Assembly: GCA_903824665.1 (NCBI GenBank)
Contig: CAIJXT010000001.1
Coordinates: 1-64,000 of the forward strand
DNA length: 64,000 nucleotides
Direction of reading: 5' to 3'
From: an uncultured Bacteroidota bacterium
Lineage (GTDB): Bacteria > Bacteroidota > Bacteroidia > Chitinophagales > Chitinophagaceae
Made by a program: the position numbers and the translations under genes
The notes under the pieces: generated by a model
Databases searched by the model: none
Told to the model about the DNA's origin: nothing
What the model saw: only the letters and a program-made list of their open reading frames with translations
Shown here: one piece after another, positions 47,749-56,453 of the stretch
How the letters are laid out: every line of letters begins with the position of its first letter
Numbering within the stretch: position 1 is the first letter of the stretch

Positions 47749-48834
47749 TCAGATCACCATCTCGCCCGACTGCATCTTTTCTGCGTTCTCTGCAAACTGC
47801 AGCGCCTCCAGCATATCCTGAATGTCGCCATTCATAAAGTTGTCCAGATTGTAAATCGTCATATTGATACGGTGGTCTGTAACCCTTCCCTGCGGATAGT
47901 TATAAGTCCTTATCTTGGCCGACCGGTCTCCGGTGCTAACCATACTCTTTCTGGTGCGGGCTATCTCATCTTCCTGTTTGCGCACCTGCTCTTCATAAAG
48001 GCGGCTGCGCATCATGTTCATAGCCTTCTCCCTGTTGCCCAGCTGCGACCGTTCTGTCTGGCACATCACTACCGTACCTGTGGGTACGTGCGTCAGTATC
48101 ACCTTGGTCTCTACCTTGTTTACATTCTGTCCGCCGGCACCACCGCTACGTGCGGTTTCCATCTTCACATCACTCTCTTTCAGTTCAAAGTCCACCTCCT
48201 CAGCCTCCGGCATTACTGCCACTGTTGCCGCCGATGTGTGTACCCTGCCACTGGCTTCGGTAGCGGGTACGCGCTGCACACGGTGCACACCGCTTTCAAA
48301 CTTCATAGTACCATATACATCATCACCAACTACTTCCAGGTGCACCTCTTTATAGCCACCTACTGTTCCTTCTGTATCAGAGAGTATCGCTACCTTCCAT
48401 CCCCTGCGCTCACAGTATCGGATATACATACGCAGCAGATCTCCGGCAAATATGCTGGCCTCGTCGCCACCAGTACCCGCACGTATCTCCATTATCGCAT
48501 TCTTCTCATCCTGCGGGTCTTTGGGTATCAGCAGTTTTCTGATTTCTTCTTCCAGCTCGGTTTTTTGCACATCCAGCTTTTCAAGATCTTCCTTGGCCAT
48601 TGAGCGCAATTCATCATCGCTTTCTGTCTCCAGCACCTCCCGCGCAAAATCCAGGCTATCTATACAGGTCCTGTATGTTTTATATACAGTTACTATTTTA
48701 TCCAGCTTGCGGTATTCCTTGCTCACCTGCGAAAAACGGCTGTTATCGCTTACAATCTCCGGATTGGTAAGCGCTATTCCCAGATCATCGAATCGGGCTT
48801 TGATAGCTTCCAGTTTTTCTATTATGGTACTCAT
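47749..48834 (-). CDS. prfA: Peptide chain release factor 1
   Basis: A 361-residue release factor. Domain 3 contains the catalytic GGQ in [16 protein letters not shown] near residue 230 and the anticodon-like P-x-T region appears as [12 protein letters not shown] near residue 190, which marks RF1 rather than RF2. The C-terminal segment [15 protein letters not shown] is also typical. RF1 reads UAA and UAG. It heads the prfA-pssA-purS-rsmI run. Confidence 0.97.
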   Translation of the reverse strand: MSTIIEKLEAIKARFDDLGIALTNPEIVSDNSRFSQVSKEYRKLDKIVTVYKTYRTCIDSLDFAREVLETESDDELRSMAKEDLEKLDVQKTELEEEIRKLLIPKDPQDEKNAIMEIRAGTGGDEASIFAGDLLRMYIRYCERRGWKVAILSDTEGTVGGYKEVHLEVVGDDVYGTMKFESGVHRVQRVPATEASGRVHTSAATVAVMPEAEEVDFELKESDVKMETARSGGAGGQNVNKVETKVILTHVPTGTVVMCQTERSQLGNREKAMNMMRSRLYEEQVRKQEDEIARTRKSMVSTGDRSAKIRTYNYPQGRVTDHRINMTIYNLDNFMNGDIQDMLEALQFAENAEKMQSGEMVI

Positions 48835-48921
48835 TGGTTTATTTCAAAAGTCAAAAATCAAAAAAGTGTGCAAAGTTACACCGTATTGGCGGAACTATTA
48901 ATAAAATATATCCTCAACCCT

Positions 48922-50352
48922 CTAAAGCGGATAAAATAACTGGTTGGGGTTCATCTTGCCGATGGTCATCATTTTCTGTGCAGCCTCCTCTACTCTTTCG
49001 GTACTCCGTACATTGATCACGATCACTGGACGCTTCCGGTTGTCATAAAACGAAGCAATACCCTCTTTCCCGGCATCAAGGTCCGCAATTTGTGGGAATT
49101 TCTTTTTCAGTACACCAAAATTCTCAGCGTGGTTGCTGTGTACAATAAACAGCTGTGTGCCCTCTTCGTTGTCTATCCTGTCTTGTGTTTCCTTATCCGC
49201 AATTGGGTACGATGCATTCGAGTTGGTCATCCGTACATGTCTGGACAGGCTGTTATACAGATCGTTGAATACGTCGTGTGTTGGTGCGTCGGTGTACAGG
49301 TTCACCGAATTCAGCAAATTGGCATAATCGTAAATGGCATCCGGAAACGTACGTTCAAATGTCAGGACTGCCTTGTTCACAAAAGCCTTGTCCAGCGTTT
49401 TTCCGGCCTTTATATACCGCTTCACTTCGGAGTACAATGCCTTTGCAAATCTGTTGATGTAGTCATCATCGTACCATGCTGCGGTATCCAAACTACCCGC
49501 CAATTGTGCATATGCCCACCCATTACCACATGCCGTTGCAAGCGCTTCGTCCAGATAACCATAGGCATACCTTGCATATGCCGACTTGTTTGCCGCAAAC
49601 ACCGAATCCAGTCTGCGTTGCAGTTTCAATGGCTGCTCTTCATACAGCACGTGGCAAATTTCATGTATTGCCACGCCCATGCGTTCTTTATGGTTGGTCT
49701 CTTCTGTAAGTACCCCCAGTGCAAGGCTGTTGCTGTATGGCGCTGCATTGGTATTCCCTTTTGCGCCGGGTATCCCAAAAAGACCCACGGTAAATGGGAT
49801 ATCGTCGCCCCAGGAACTGCCATAAAACTTTTTCAGCTGGTAAAAAATGTTGTCTGCTTCTTCTGCATACGTTTCCAGTGCAGCCAATTGGTTGTTCATG
49901 GCCGCAGCATATCCGCTCATCATCTTTTCGTATACCGGCGCAGCGGTCTGCATCGCGTTTCGCAGTTGCTGCCATTGCTCATTGGGCAGCAGGCCGGTTG
50001 TCCGATTCAGAAACTCTTCTATGCTATTACACTGTATCGCTGCATTATTGATGATAGCAGCCAGCGATTTTGGCTTCTGGCGCAGGGTAGGGTATTCGGT
50101 CCAGGTAAAACTATTGTCCAGTTCTATTTGCATAAAGCTGTTCACGGCTTTGTAAAACCTTGCCGAGTCTGCTGTTGGTACGTGTCGCCGCACATACGCA
50201 ATCAGAGTTCGCGATACATGAGCATCGTTGCCAGCTGCACGCAAAAAATTAAGCACGCAAAATGGCTTGCTGATCTTGAAATGCACCACACTTCCACCAT
50301 AGGTGTTTGCAACCAGCAACAGCACAGCGAGCGTAAGTGCGTATCTCTTCAT
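48922..50352 (-). CDS. Predicted secreted zinc metalloprotease of unknown family
   Basis: A 476-residue protein starting at ATG 50352 with signal peptide MKRYALTLAVLLLVANTYG. Near residue 220 it has H-E-I-C-H in VAIHEICHVLYEE, and about 45 residues later DEALATACGNGWAY, so an H-E-x2-H ... E-x2-A pair like that of gluzincin proteases; this arrangement makes zinc-dependent peptidase activity plausible. The C-terminal ~80 residues (NEEGTQLFIVHSNHAENFGVL and VIVINVRSTERVEE) form a separate alpha/beta segment. I cannot name the family. It lies behind glyS but the glyS terminator separates them. Confidence 0.82.
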   Translation of the reverse strand: MKRYALTLAVLLLVANTYGGSVVHFKISKPFCVLNFLRAAGNDAHVSRTLIAYVRRHVPTADSARFYKAVNSFMQIELDNSFTWTEYPTLRQKPKSLAAIINNAAIQCNSIEEFLNRTTGLLPNEQWQQLRNAMQTAAPVYEKMMSGYAAAMNNQLAALETYAEEADNIFYQLKKFYGSSWGDDIPFTVGLFGIPGAKGNTNAAPYSNSLALGVLTEETNHKERMGVAIHEICHVLYEEQPLKLQRRLDSVFAANKSAYARYAYGYLDEALATACGNGWAYAQLAGSLDTAAWYDDDYINRFAKALYSEVKRYIKAGKTLDKAFVNKAVLTFERTFPDAIYDYANLLNSVNLYTDAPTHDVFNDLYNSLSRHVRMTNSNASYPIADKETQDRIDNEEGTQLFIVHSNHAENFGVLKKKFPQIADLDAGKEGIASFYDNRKRPVIVINVRSTERVEEAAQKMMTIGKMNPNQLFYPL

Positions 50353-50367
50353 ACCAAAACGTGTTGT

Positions 50368-50396
50368 AAAAAATATGCCACACAATGTGTGGCATA
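50368..50396 (-). terminator. Rho-independent terminator of glyS
   Basis: A ten-pair stem TATGCCACAC/GTGTGGCATA with a three-base loop (374-396), followed on the minus strand by a run of six T. It starts 14 bp beyond the glyS stop and lies just before the metalloprotease start. Confidence 0.85.
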
Positions 50397-50409
50397 CCGG
50401 GCAAAAACA

Positions 50410-51840
50410 TTAGAACATTTTTATCTTATCCATTACCAGATTTTTCACATCTGCCAGCGCTATCCGCTCCTGTGTCATACTATCGCGATAGCGTATTGTT
50501 ACGGTCTGGTCTTCCTTGGTCTGGTGGTCTATCGTGATGCAGAAAGGCGTACCGATCGCATCCTGCCTGCGGTAGCGCTTACCAATACTGTCCTTCTCTT
50601 CATAAAAGCACTTGAAGTGCGGCTTACATTCATTGATCAAATCTCTCGCTATTTCGGGCAATCCGTCTTTTTTGGTCAGCGGTAGCACTGCCAGTTTTAT
50701 TGGCGCAAGCATTGGCGGGAAACTCAGCACCACTCTGCTATCTACTTTGTCATCGGCACTCAGATCTTCTTCTTTGTAAGCTTCGCTCAGTATCATCATT
50801 ACCGCACGGTCCAGCCCTATCGATGTTTCCACCACATACGGCACATAGTGCTGGTTGATCTCAGTATCAAAATAGGTCAGCTTTTTACCACTGAATTCCT
50901 GATGTTGCTTCAGGTCAAAATCGGTGCGGCTGTGTATACCTTCTACTTCTTTAAAACCCATCGGGAAATCAAACTCAATGTCGCACGCCATATCCGCATA
51001 GTGTGCCAGTTTCACGTGGTCATGAAAACGGTAATGATCTGCAGATATGCCCAGACTCAGGTGCCACTTCATACGGGTCTCTTTCCAGTATTCGTACCAC
51101 TCTTTTTGCGTGCCGGGTTTTACAAAAAACTGCATCTCCATCTGCTCAAACTCACGCATACGGAAAATAAAACCCCTTGCCACGATCTCATTTCTGAATG
51201 CCTTGCCGGTCTGCGCTATACCAAACGGTATTTTCATACGTCCGGTCTTCTGCACATTCAGGAAGTTCACAAAAATGCCCTGTGCTGTTTCCGGGCGCAG
51301 ATATATTTCATTGGCTTCCTCTGCCAGCGATCCCAGTTGTGTGGCAAACATCAGGTTGAACTGACGTACGTCTGTCCAGTTACAGGTGCCGCTTACTGCA
51401 CAGCTTATCTTGTTGTCTTCTATCAGTTGTTTTATGCCAGCCAGATCGTTTGCTGCCAGCAGCTGTTCCATTTGCTGCAGCAATGCGTCCGACTGCTCTT
51501 TTTCCAGTGTTTCTGCATAGGCCTCTATCAGGTGATCTACACGGTAGCGCTTCTGGCTGTCCTTGTTGTCTATCATCGGATCGCTGAAGTTGTCTACGTG
51601 ACCGCTCGCTTTCCACACCGTTGGGTGCATAAAAATAGCAGCATCAATGCCCACAATGTTATCGTGCATCTGTGTCATGCTGCGCCACCAGTAGTCGCGT
51701 ATGTTTTTCTTCAGCTCGGCGCCATACTGCCCGTAATCATATACTGCACCAAGGCCATCATATATCTCGCTCGACTGAAAGATGAAGCCATATTCTTTGC
51801 AGTGCCCTATTATATTCTGTAATTTATTATCATTTGCCAT
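50410..51840 (-). CDS. glyS: Glycine--tRNA ligase
   Basis: A 476-residue single-chain class II synthetase of the alpha2 (eukaryote-like) type, starting at ATG 51840 (MANDNKLQNIIGHCKEYGFI). Motif-like blocks: SSEIYDGLGAVYDYGQYG near residue 19, YLRPETAQGIFVNF near 185, FRNEIVARGFIFRMREFEQME near 225 (core IVARGFIFRMREFEQ) and the C-terminal anticodon-binding domain from about residue 375. It charges tRNA-Gly, one of which is encoded at 32.4 kb. It is divergent from the rhomboid-like gene. Confidence 0.97.
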   Translation of the reverse strand: MANDNKLQNIIGHCKEYGFIFQSSEIYDGLGAVYDYGQYGAELKKNIRDYWWRSMTQMHDNIVGIDAAIFMHPTVWKASGHVDNFSDPMIDNKDSQKRYRVDHLIEAYAETLEKEQSDALLQQMEQLLAANDLAGIKQLIEDNKISCAVSGTCNWTDVRQFNLMFATQLGSLAEEANEIYLRPETAQGIFVNFLNVQKTGRMKIPFGIAQTGKAFRNEIVARGFIFRMREFEQMEMQFFVKPGTQKEWYEYWKETRMKWHLSLGISADHYRFHDHVKLAHYADMACDIEFDFPMGFKEVEGIHSRTDFDLKQHQEFSGKKLTYFDTEINQHYVPYVVETSIGLDRAVMMILSEAYKEEDLSADDKVDSRVVLSFPPMLAPIKLAVLPLTKKDGLPEIARDLINECKPHFKCFYEEKDSIGKRYRRQDAIGTPFCITIDHQTKEDQTVTIRYRDSMTQERIALADVKNLVMDKIKMF

Positions 51841-52063
51841 AAGGGCGCAAAAATAAGTTGAATAGTTGAGAGTTGCTTCTATGGTTTGGTTGTGCGCTTT
51901 ACCTGTCTTTTCGCCATTATGTTTGGGTTTCGTTTCCAACATATACGGTATGAGTATTTTCTGCTGCCTTCCCGCAAAACAATGCTAAAAACGGCCGACG
52001 ACTACCCAAGTTAACACACCGCTCTGCTTCATTCCCGTTTTTATTCGATAATTTTACACCCGC

Positions 52064-52969
52064 ATGAACAAGGGGAGAAAAAAATCGATATTTCCATACA
52101 TACCGGGCTACGACAACAATACGGTACTCAAACTGATTTTTTTCATTTCCGGTGCCTATATCATGCTGGCTGTTACATGGGCAATAGTCATGCTCGTGTA
52201 CACTTCTTCCGACAACTTCAACAACTATTTTATTCCCTATATCGCATTACCCCGTCTGGCCGATTTTGCTTCATACCCCTGGACGATACTAGCTCATGGC
52301 ATTTTTCATTTCCCCAATAGTTTTATGGAGTTGGTCAGCAATATGCTATGGCTATATTGTTTTGGATCTGTGCTCCAGATGCTGGTAGGCAAAAAACAGA
52401 TTGTACCCATTTACTTTTATAGCATTATAGCCGGAGGGCTCTTCTACCTGCTTGGCCAGTTATTACCCGGCAATCTTGGCAATTGCCCTCCTTATATTAT
52501 GGGACCGCGGGCTGGCCTGGCTGGCATTTGTGCAGCAGCCGTCACCATCACCCCGAAATACCGCTTTTACCTCACCGAAACGTTCAGTATACCACTTGCT
52601 GTAGTTGCAGGCATTTTTACCGTGCTTATGATCATGGGCACGGGTTTCTACCTGCCGGTTATATTTATGTTGTTGGGTGGTGGGCTGCTCGGTTTTCTCT
52701 ATGTAAAACTGCTGCAGGCCGGTTACCGCCCCGGCGAGTGGATGTATATTTTCGGTAATAAACTGGAAAGCTTGTTTACTCCCGGCAAAGAAGCTACTAT
52801 GAAATCTAACCTTCGCCGAAAGGGTGTACTAATCAGCCTAAACAATAACTCAACTCCAGTATCTACAGAAAAACGAATCGACGATTTGCTCGACAAGATT
52901 AATCAGAAGGGTTATAAATCGCTAACTGCCGAGGAAAAAGACTTTTTGTCCAGTGCCGGAAAAAAGTAA
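52064..52969 (+). CDS. Rhomboid-fold membrane protein lacking catalytic Ser and His
   Basis: A 301-residue protein with six membrane helices of the rhomboid fold and a C-terminal cytoplasmic tail with a short helical domain (RIDDLLDKINQKGYKSLTAEE). The oxyanion-helix segment SNMLWLYCFG with Asn93 is kept. However, where rhomboid proteases have G-x-S-G, this protein has GLAG (residues 151-154), so the nucleophile is Ala153. Where the last helix has A-H-L-G-G, it has M-L-L-G-G, so the base His is Leu203. It is therefore likely a proteolytically dead pseudorhomboid that could bind or retain membrane clients. The gene stands alone upstream of the sigma-54-like module. Confidence 0.88.
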   Translation: MNKGRKKSIFPYIPGYDNNTVLKLIFFISGAYIMLAVTWAIVMLVYTSSDNFNNYFIPYIALPRLADFASYPWTILAHGIFHFPNSFMELVSNMLWLYCFGSVLQMLVGKKQIVPIYFYSIIAGGLFYLLGQLLPGNLGNCPPYIMGPRAGLAGICAAAVTITPKYRFYLTETFSIPLAVVAGIFTVLMIMGTGFYLPVIFMLLGGGLLGFLYVKLLQAGYRPGEWMYIFGNKLESLFTPGKEATMKSNLRRKGVLISLNNNSTPVSTEKRIDDLLDKINQKGYKSLTAEEKDFLSSAGKK

Positions 52970-53177
52970 ATCCGTTTCAAAGGATGCTTATTTTTTCGCC
53001 GGAAAATTTTTTTTCCAGATTTTTTTTGCTGTTTCCATTTTCCGGATTTTTTTAATTGGCCTCTCACTCTTTTGCGTCTCTCTATTAGCTATTGGTTATA
53101 GTTCTCTGCACCGCAATCTGCTCTTCTTCCGTCAAAATAGTGTTAATTAAAAACAAACTAATGCCAAAAACAAATCG

Positions 53178-53194
53178 TTGGCACAAGTTTTGTA
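53178..53194 (+). promoter_or_regulatory. Sigma-54-type (-24/-12) promoter of the 62-aa gene
   Basis: TTGGCAC, five bases, TTGTA. The -24 element is perfect and the spacing between GG and the -12 dinucleotide is the required 12 bases; the only departure is GT in place of GC at -12. It lies 25 bp before the start codon. No TAnnTTTG box is seen in this gap. Confidence 0.65.
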
Positions 53195-53218
53195 TTACTA
53201 CTATCAAATCCAAAGATT

Positions 53219-53407
53219 ATGAAGAACAGAGCAGTGATATACTTCAGCAAAAACAAGGCACTCAAAATCCTTGAAAGCCCACTTCAGGCCGACCTCAAAA
53301 CTTTATTGAGCGCTACATTCGCTATCTCTCATAGCCGCGTAGTTAAAAAAGATATACAAAAGACTTTAATGCAGCTGGACAGCCGGTCCTATAAACTGAC
53401 CGCCTGA
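53219..53407 (+). CDS. Small hypothetical protein (62 aa)
   Basis: A 62-residue basic protein beginning MKNRAVIYFSKNKALKILES and containing many Lys, Ser and Leu, without a signal peptide or membrane helix. Support for a real gene comes from its frame lying between a sigma-54-like promoter (53178-53194) and a good terminator (53464-53511). I recognise no family. An alternative is that the transcript itself is a small RNA and the frame is secondary. Confidence 0.6.
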   Translation: MKNRAVIYFSKNKALKILESPLQADLKTLLSATFAISHSRVVKKDIQKTLMQLDSRSYKLTA

Positions 53408-53463
53408 TCTCCTGATATGCTGCCAGCTTTTTAGATGGTGTGTGTTGGAATATGTGTGAGGTG

Positions 53464-53511
53464 AGAACAACATATCGCAGGCAATTGTCTGCGGTGTGTT
53501 GTTCTTTTTTG
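53464..53511 (+). terminator. Rho-independent terminator after the 62-aa gene
   Basis: A nine-pair outer stem (AGAACAACA 53464-53472 with TGTTGTTCT 53497-53505), an inner five-pair stem CGCAG/CTGCG, and then a run of T to 53511. It lies 57 bp beyond the stop codon. Confidence 0.85.
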
Positions 53512-53537
53512 TCTTCAGTTTTTTTATAAAAGTGATT

Positions 53538-53564
53538 TTTGGAATTGTTATTTACGTATATTTG
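53538..53564 (+). promoter_or_regulatory. Possible primary-sigma promoter of the DUF4783 gene
   Basis: TTTG (53538-53541) followed after 15 bases by TATATTTG (53557-53564), an exact TAnnTTTG box. It would give the DUF4783 gene a constitutive promoter in addition to the sigma-54-like one downstream. Confidence 0.5.
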
Positions 53565-53642
53565 AGACCCTTTACCAGTGTTATTTCGTTGTTTTGAGTG
53601 CAAAATGTTAATTTTTCTGAGAATTTTAACGTTTTGAAGAGT

Positions 53643-53659
53643 TTGGCTTCATTTTTGCT
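53643..53659 (+). promoter_or_regulatory. Sigma-54-type (-24/-12) promoter of the DUF4783 gene
   Basis: TTGGCTT, five bases, TTGCT. GG and GC are exactly 12 bases apart, and the -12 element is perfect; the -24 element has TT in place of AC in its last two positions. It lies 53 bp before the start codon. Confidence 0.6.
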
Positions 53660-53712
53660 GTTACTAGGTTGTGGTTCAAATGAAGTTGTGTGAATGCTTA
53701 TTTAATAACGGT

Positions 53713-54108
53713 ATGAAAAATTTTATTTTATTAGTTAGTTGTACTTTTCTTCTTCTTACGGTTCAAGCTCAAACATCCCGTCCACCGATGGAGGACGTTG
53801 TTAATGCTATCAAGAACAACCGTATAGAAGATATGTCGAAATATTTCGACAATATTGTACCAGTAACTATCAACAATACGCAGACTATTTATAGTCGCAA
53901 TCAGGCAGAGGTAGTACTCAAAGATTTCTTTGACAGAAACCTTCCTAAAGACTTTTTGGTTATGGACAACGGCTCGCCCAATAACACAACCAAATTCATA
54001 ATCGGTAATCTGGTTACGCCCAGCGGCACCAAGTACAATGTGTATATCCTGATGAAACAGAAAGACAGCAACTACTTGTTGCAGGAGATCAGGATCAACA
54101 AAGAATAG
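53713..54108 (+). CDS. DUF4783-family secreted protein
   Basis: A 131-residue protein starting at ATG 53713 with signal peptide MKNFILLVSCTFLLLTVQAQ. The body (VVNAIKNNRIEDMSKYFDN, VPVTINN, YSRNQAEVVLKDFF, then a final YLLQEIRINKE) fits the small periplasmic DUF4783 proteins of Bacteroidota, which resemble the NTF2/SnoaL alpha+beta fold. The function is unknown. It follows the 62-aa gene but has its own promoters and terminator. Confidence 0.88.
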   Translation: MKNFILLVSCTFLLLTVQAQTSRPPMEDVVNAIKNNRIEDMSKYFDNIVPVTINNTQTIYSRNQAEVVLKDFFDRNLPKDFLVMDNGSPNNTTKFIIGNLVTPSGTKYNVYILMKQKDSNYLLQEIRINKE

Positions 54109-54132
54109 ATTATTTTCTTCAGGCTTATTTAC

Positions 54133-54158
54133 GGCACACTATTTCGTGTGCCTTTTTT
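54133..54158 (+). terminator. Rho-independent terminator of the DUF4783 gene
   Basis: A seven-pair stem GGCACAC/GTGTGCC with a six-base loop followed by six T, 24 bp behind the stop codon. Confidence 0.9.
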
Positions 54159-54164
54159 GTGCGG

Positions 54165-54707
54165 CTACCCCTTCAATACATACAGATCAGGCAGATTTCT
54201 TCCAAAGCCATCATAGTCAAGTCCATACCCCAGCACAAACCTGTTGGCAATCTCAAAACCGGTATAATCTGCCCTTACATCGTATTGCAGCGCATCTGGT
54301 TTTGTTAAGAAGGTAGCGATTTTCACAGAAGCCGGCCCTCTTTGGTGTATTTCAGGCAGGAAAGCACTGAGTGTTTTACCGGTATCTATAATATCTTCTA
54401 CTATTATCACATGCCGGTCTTTCAGTTGTTCTTCCAGCCCTATAGCAGTGATCACACTTCCGGTCGATGTTGTTCCTTTATACGATGCCAGTTTTACAAA
54501 AGAGATGGTCGCATTGATCTTCAATGCCCTGAACAGATCTGCAGCAAAAATAAAGGAGCCATTCAATATTGCTATCATTAGTGGTGGCTCATCTCCATAA
54601 TCCTTGCTTATGGCTTCGCCCAGTTCTTCTACCCGTGCACTTATCGTTTCACGTGAAATGAACGGAACAAATGTCTTATCCAGTACTGTTACCTCCAATT
54701 GCGTCAT
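54165..54707 (-). CDS. hpt: Hypoxanthine phosphoribosyltransferase
   Basis: A 180-residue type I phosphoribosyltransferase for purine salvage. The PRPP motif VIIVEDIIDTGKT is near residue 99, SYKGTTSTG near residue 75 forms the flexible loop, and GYGLDYDGFGRNLPDLYV near the end is typical of HPRT. It overlaps the LysM gene by four bases, so translation is probably coupled. Codons for SRETIS near its start contain a parS-like site. Confidence 0.95.
   Translation of the reverse strand: MTQLEVTVLDKTFVPFISRETISARVEELGEAISKDYGDEPPLMIAILNGSFIFAADLFRALKINATISFVKLASYKGTTSTGSVITAIGLEEQLKDRHVIIVEDIIDTGKTLSAFLPEIHQRGPASVKIATFLTKPDALQYDVRADYTGFEIANRFVLGYGLDYDGFGRNLPDLYVLKG
54645..54660. other. parS-like site in hpt
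   Basis: CGTTTCACGTGAAATG: 13 of 16 positions match the ParB-binding consensus TGTTTCACGTGAAACA, and 13 of the 14 core positions. It lies inside the hpt coding sequence. Confidence 0.6.
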
Positions 54708-56296
54708 TCGCTAACTTTTATTGTTTGTCCTGCCTTCAGATCCTGGGCTTCAATATCATTCCACTTCAGCAACTGCGCTACCGTAACACCATGCTTCTTT
54801 GCTATAGAATACGCTGTTTCACCTCTCCTTACTATATGATTACGGTCTCCTGGCTTATACTCTTTTTCCGTAGCCGGCTTTCTGAGCTGTGGTTGCGGTG
54901 GATCGTCCTTCATAAACGGCTGCCGGGCTATTCCATTGATCGTCTTTTTAGCGGCAGTATCCTGTTTTGTCACAGTCTCCTGCGGCGGTGTCACCGCCTC
55001 CTGTTTTGTGGTTTTTGCTGCACCAGTTGCTGGCTCGTCATCTGCCGGAGCAGCAAAAGACATTCCGAAGCTCGCTGTTTGGGTTGACGACGCGATTTCT
55101 GCACTTGCTACCTGCTGCAATGTGTCTAATGCTGTTGCTTTAGGTGGTGTGTATTCAGTAACCAGCGGTTTTACTGTTGCTGTTTCCTGCAGTTGCAATA
55201 CTACTCCTGCTTTAGGTTGCTCATACTGATTCAGCAGATTCAGGGCTGCCAGCTTCTTCAGTTGTATACCTTCTGCCTGAGCCACCATGAGCAGCGTTTC
55301 ACCCTCTTTTACAGTATGGGTTGCATTAAGACCAGATGTTCTTTTCTTTTCCAGATACACATACGTGTCAAACGGCAAAGGCTCATCGGCCAGGTCATTC
55401 ATCTCTAGTAGGTGGCCATACCGTATTTTATACTGCACAGCATATTGTAGTAGCACATCCTCCTTCTTTCCACGTACGGCTTTCAACCCGTTTACAGTCA
55501 ATATCTTTCCACCATCATCACCAATTGGTTCTTCTCCAGGATACCGGGCTGCCAGCGGCACATTGTTCTGGATGGCGCTGCTGGCACTGTCTGCTGCTGC
55601 TGCTATCGCATCATATCCTGCTGTATCTGCTGCCGGTGTGGCGGGCACTGTTGCTATTTGGGTAGCCTCTGCTGCTGTTGCGGCAACAGCAGGAGCTGCT
55701 GCCGCCTGCGATGCGACTGTTGGCGGCAACGGTGTTTTTGCTGCATATCCTCTGTTGGGCAACTCATAGTTGCTGTCGAGCGCGGCATAGGTGTATTCCT
55801 GCAGATGATACTCTTCTATAATTTTTATGAGCTGGTAGGCATACTTTGGGTTGGTTGCGTACCCGCACTTCTTCAAGCCGTGTGCCCAGCGGGCATAGTC
55901 TGTAGGAGAATAGGTAAACAAAACACTGTACCTCGGATTTCTCAACAAGTGTGCTGAGTGGTCGTTATAGGATTCAAGTGCGTCTTTGTACTTCTTGAAA
56001 CACTCGTTTTTAGCATCATCGGTATGCAGAAAAGTCTCTCCCTGCCAGTTATTCTTGCATTTTACTCCAAAATGGTTGTTTGCTTTTACCATTAGCTCAC
56101 TGATGCCAGCTTCTGTCTCCAGTATACCCTGCCCAAGCGTCACAGATGCAGGTACACCCGTAGCCTTCTGATCAGCTATTGCATACTCAGCGTACTGTTG
56201 TATATAGTTCCTCGCCCTATCCGTATACCCTTCCTGTGCTGATACCCACAGGCCCATAACCACCAGCAAGAATGTAATAATTGACCTTTTTTTCAT
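54704..56296 (-). CDS. Secreted glucosaminidase with LysM domains
   Basis: A 530-residue exported peptidoglycan hydrolase. ATG 56296 begins MKKRSIITFLLVVMGLWVSA-Q, a signal peptide. Residues about 25-165 are a GH73-type N-acetylglucosaminidase domain (GVPASVTLGQGILETEAG with the catalytic Glu, NHFGVKC, LRNPRYSVLF, YARWAHGLKKCGYAT). An Ala-rich linker of about 65 residues follows, then three LysM-like modules (about 245-300, 310-355 and 480-530; the last two read HTVKEGETLL and HIVRRGETAYSIAKKHGV). A second linker rich in Thr/Ala/Gln separates modules 2 and 3. It probably remodels the cell wall during division or growth. Downstream hpt overlaps it. Confidence 0.94.
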   Translation of the reverse strand: MKKRSIITFLLVVMGLWVSAQEGYTDRARNYIQQYAEYAIADQKATGVPASVTLGQGILETEAGISELMVKANNHFGVKCKNNWQGETFLHTDDAKNECFKKYKDALESYNDHSAHLLRNPRYSVLFTYSPTDYARWAHGLKKCGYATNPKYAYQLIKIIEEYHLQEYTYAALDSNYELPNRGYAAKTPLPPTVASQAAAAPAVAATAAEATQIATVPATPAADTAGYDAIAAAADSASSAIQNNVPLAARYPGEEPIGDDGGKILTVNGLKAVRGKKEDVLLQYAVQYKIRYGHLLEMNDLADEPLPFDTYVYLEKKRTSGLNATHTVKEGETLLMVAQAEGIQLKKLAALNLLNQYEQPKAGVVLQLQETATVKPLVTEYTPPKATALDTLQQVASAEIASSTQTASFGMSFAAPADDEPATGAAKTTKQEAVTPPQETVTKQDTAAKKTINGIARQPFMKDDPPQPQLRKPATEKEYKPGDRNHIVRRGETAYSIAKKHGVTVAQLLKWNDIEAQDLKAGQTIKVSE

Positions 56297-56453
56297 CCTT
56301 GTTTTTTTAAACTTCCCCTCACTCAACTCGTGCAAAAATACATTTCTAACCGCAATTATCCGGTTCAATGTCCGGTATCTCAAAATTTAACAATGTGTTG
56401 AACGAGAAAACATTAAATTATTTTGTTTAGTATTAGGAGCCGATAGATATATG

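Noticed and set aside
49090-50685. A 531-codon plus-strand frame opposite the metalloprotease and glyS
   Set aside because: Rich in Cys, His and Trp, with no domain, and crossing two real genes and the glyS terminator; an antisense artefact.
51009-51024. A TTTCACGTGG stretch in glyS as a fourth parS
   Set aside because: Only the left half and the CACGTG core match; the right arm fails, so I do not count it.
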